64,000 nucleotides of DNA from Marivirga lumbricoides (GTDB lineage: Bacteria; Bacteroidota; Bacteroidia; Cytophagales; Cyclobacteriaceae), in NCBI RefSeq assembly GCF_014636295.1, contig NZ_BMEC01000001.1, positions 1 through 64,000 on the forward strand, in the 5' to 3' direction. Position numbers and translations under genes: made by a program. The notes beneath the pieces are model-generated. The model saw only the letters and a program-made list of their open reading frames with translations. It was not told the origin of the DNA and did not search any database. Numbering within the stretch: the first letter of the stretch is position 1; each line of letters begins with the position of its first letter. This document shows positions 63,116-64,000 of the stretch, in pieces.

Positions 63116-64000
63116 CTATTCCCTTAAGGGCACATTCAATTGCACTTTTGTGCCGGGATTCTGTTTTATAATTAACAGCTTGCCTTTTATTTCCTCAGCC
63201 CTTTTTTGCATAAAATGCAACCCGTTACCTGTTCCTCCTTCCCCATTTCCCCTGTCAACAGTTACAAAACCATTAGAATAAAAGCCAACACCATTATCTA
63301 TAATCTCCACTACTACTTCATTGGCATTTTGCATAAAATTGACTACAATCTTTTGAGGCTTTGCATGCTTTATGGCATTATGCACGGCCTCCTGGATAAT
63401 CCGGTATACATCAATGCCCTGAACTGAATTGAGGGCAAGGTCTTCCTTGCTATTCACAAAATTAACTTCAAGCTGAATCCCCAATAAAGAAGCTTTGGCA
63501 GCTTCTATGAAATTAATAATACGCAATTTCAAATCTTCAAAGGTGATTTCATCTTTGTTCATGGCCCAAATGGTATCGCGTAAATCGGTAATGGTGCTCC
63601 TGGTAAAGGCCGCAATGCTTTCAAACTTTGGATAGATCAGCGCTTTGTTGAACTCAAAATATTTCAAACTATCCAGCGATGAAATGATAAATGTTAATTG
63701 AGAGCCGATATTATCATGCAAATCCTTCGAAATGGCCAGCCGTTGCTCCTGCAAATTATTCTGGTTTTCTATTTTGATCAACGCCTGCTTTAACTGATTT
63801 TCCTTAATGATTTGCTTATTGCGTTGCTTCTGTTGTTTATATACTACAAAACCAAAAAGAGCCAGAATAAATGACAGACCAATGGCAGAAATAAGCCAGT
63901 TAGTCCTGCTTTTAATTTCCACTTCTTTCGTAAGGATGTCCGTTTGCGCTTCGGCCAGAAGTTTTTCCTTCTTCTCTGTTTCAAACTGAATTTGCAGTTC
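63116..64000 (-). CDS. sensor histidine kinase, HisKA_3 type, 5' part outside the window
   Basis: At least 294 codons; the frame is open up to the window edge (ELQIQFETEKKEKLLAEAQT upstream of an internal GTG), so the true start is outside. One membrane helix (WLISAIGLSFILALFGFVVY), a coiled coil, then HisKA_3 with the phospho-His in RLAISKDLHDNIGSQL and HATPase motifs YRIIQEAVHNAIKHA, DNGVGF and GNGLHFMQKRAEEI. In Bacteroidota this type usually has N-terminal TPR repeats; the visible QFETEKKEKLL segment fits that form (inference). Pairs with the NarL-type regulator. Confidence 0.93.
   Translation of the reverse strand, partial: ELQIQFETEKKEKLLAEAQTDILTKEVEIKSRTNWLISAIGLSFILALFGFVVYKQQKQRNKQIIKENQLKQALIKIENQNNLQEQRLAISKDLHDNIGSQLTFIISSLDSLKYFEFNKALIYPKFESIAAFTRSTITDLRDTIWAMNKDEITFEDLKLRIINFIEAAKASLLGIQLEVNFVNSKEDLALNSVQGIDVYRIIQEAVHNAIKHAKPQKIVVNFMQNANEVVVEIIDNGVGFYSNGFVTVDRGNGEGGTGNGLHFMQKRAEEIKGKLLIIKQNPGTKVQLNVPLRE

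Overview
The window is chromosomal DNA from a member of the Bacteroidota, most likely a Cytophagales bacterium of the Marivirga/Fulvivirga type (an inference; there is no rRNA here to confirm it). The evidence is AT-rich DNA, promoters with the TAnnTTTG -7 element instead of the E. coli -10 box, a giant protein with a type IX secretion (T9SS) sorting tail, GldL-like membrane hairpins, a PID-CTERM-like small protein, a DUF4290 gene next to murA, and M56-TonB signalling proteins. No tRNA, rRNA, CRISPR array or prophage was seen. The left edge cuts the 3' end of an insertion-sequence transposase and the right edge cuts a sensor histidine kinase.

Layout. 0-6 kb: transposase tail, polyphosphate kinase, a PadR regulator with two GldL-like membrane proteins, gyrB. 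6-11 kb: a leucine-rich-repeat protein, ung, apaG, two methyltransferases, a coiled-coil membrane protein. 11-17 kb: three small secreted PepSY-like paralogues, a sigma-54 activator and a convergent hybrid histidine kinase; sigma-54-like sites precede the paralogues. 17-24 kb: PagL-like lipid A deacylase, GAF/PAS sensor, two small envelope proteins, the rpsF-rpsR-rplI operon, a structured gene-free stretch, and a Pnkp-type phosphatase. 24-28 kb: a phenylacetate operon (TetR regulator, paaA, a double-domain paaB, paaC, paaD) with no paaE or paaK beside it. 28-34 kb: MFS protein, M1 aminopeptidase, DUF4290-murA, a fused SpmA/SpmB-like protein.

34-47 kb: a PID-CTERM-like small protein and a 1751-residue T9SS surface protein, gluconate kinase and permease, a Na+/H+ antiporter, and a BlaI repressor with an M56-TonB sensor peptidase. 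47-55 kb: SpoIIE-type phosphatase, carotenoid oxygenase, SulP transporter, a PIN/DUF6364 toxin-antitoxin pair, bifunctional hisB. 55-64 kb: secreted lipoprotein, purple acid phosphatase, a tandem-domain secreted protein, a subclass B1 metallo-beta-lactamase, VOC and ABM small proteins, a broken carboxymuconolactone-decarboxylase gene, and a NarL-type two-component pair.

Most of this is ordinary core and envelope biology. The observations most worth following are: (1) the sigma-54 activator, hybrid kinase and PepSY-like trio, with GG-N10-G(C/T/A) sites before each paralogue; (2) the BlaI/M56-TonB pair, whose 14-bp dyad recurs with one mismatch before the LRR gene 38 kb away; (3) MurA with Asp in place of the fosfomycin-target Cys, plus a chromosomal B1 metallo-beta-lactamase; (4) -7 elements ending 4-6 bases from start codons, suggesting leaderless mRNAs; (5) the CMD-family pseudogene that has lost its active-site segment.
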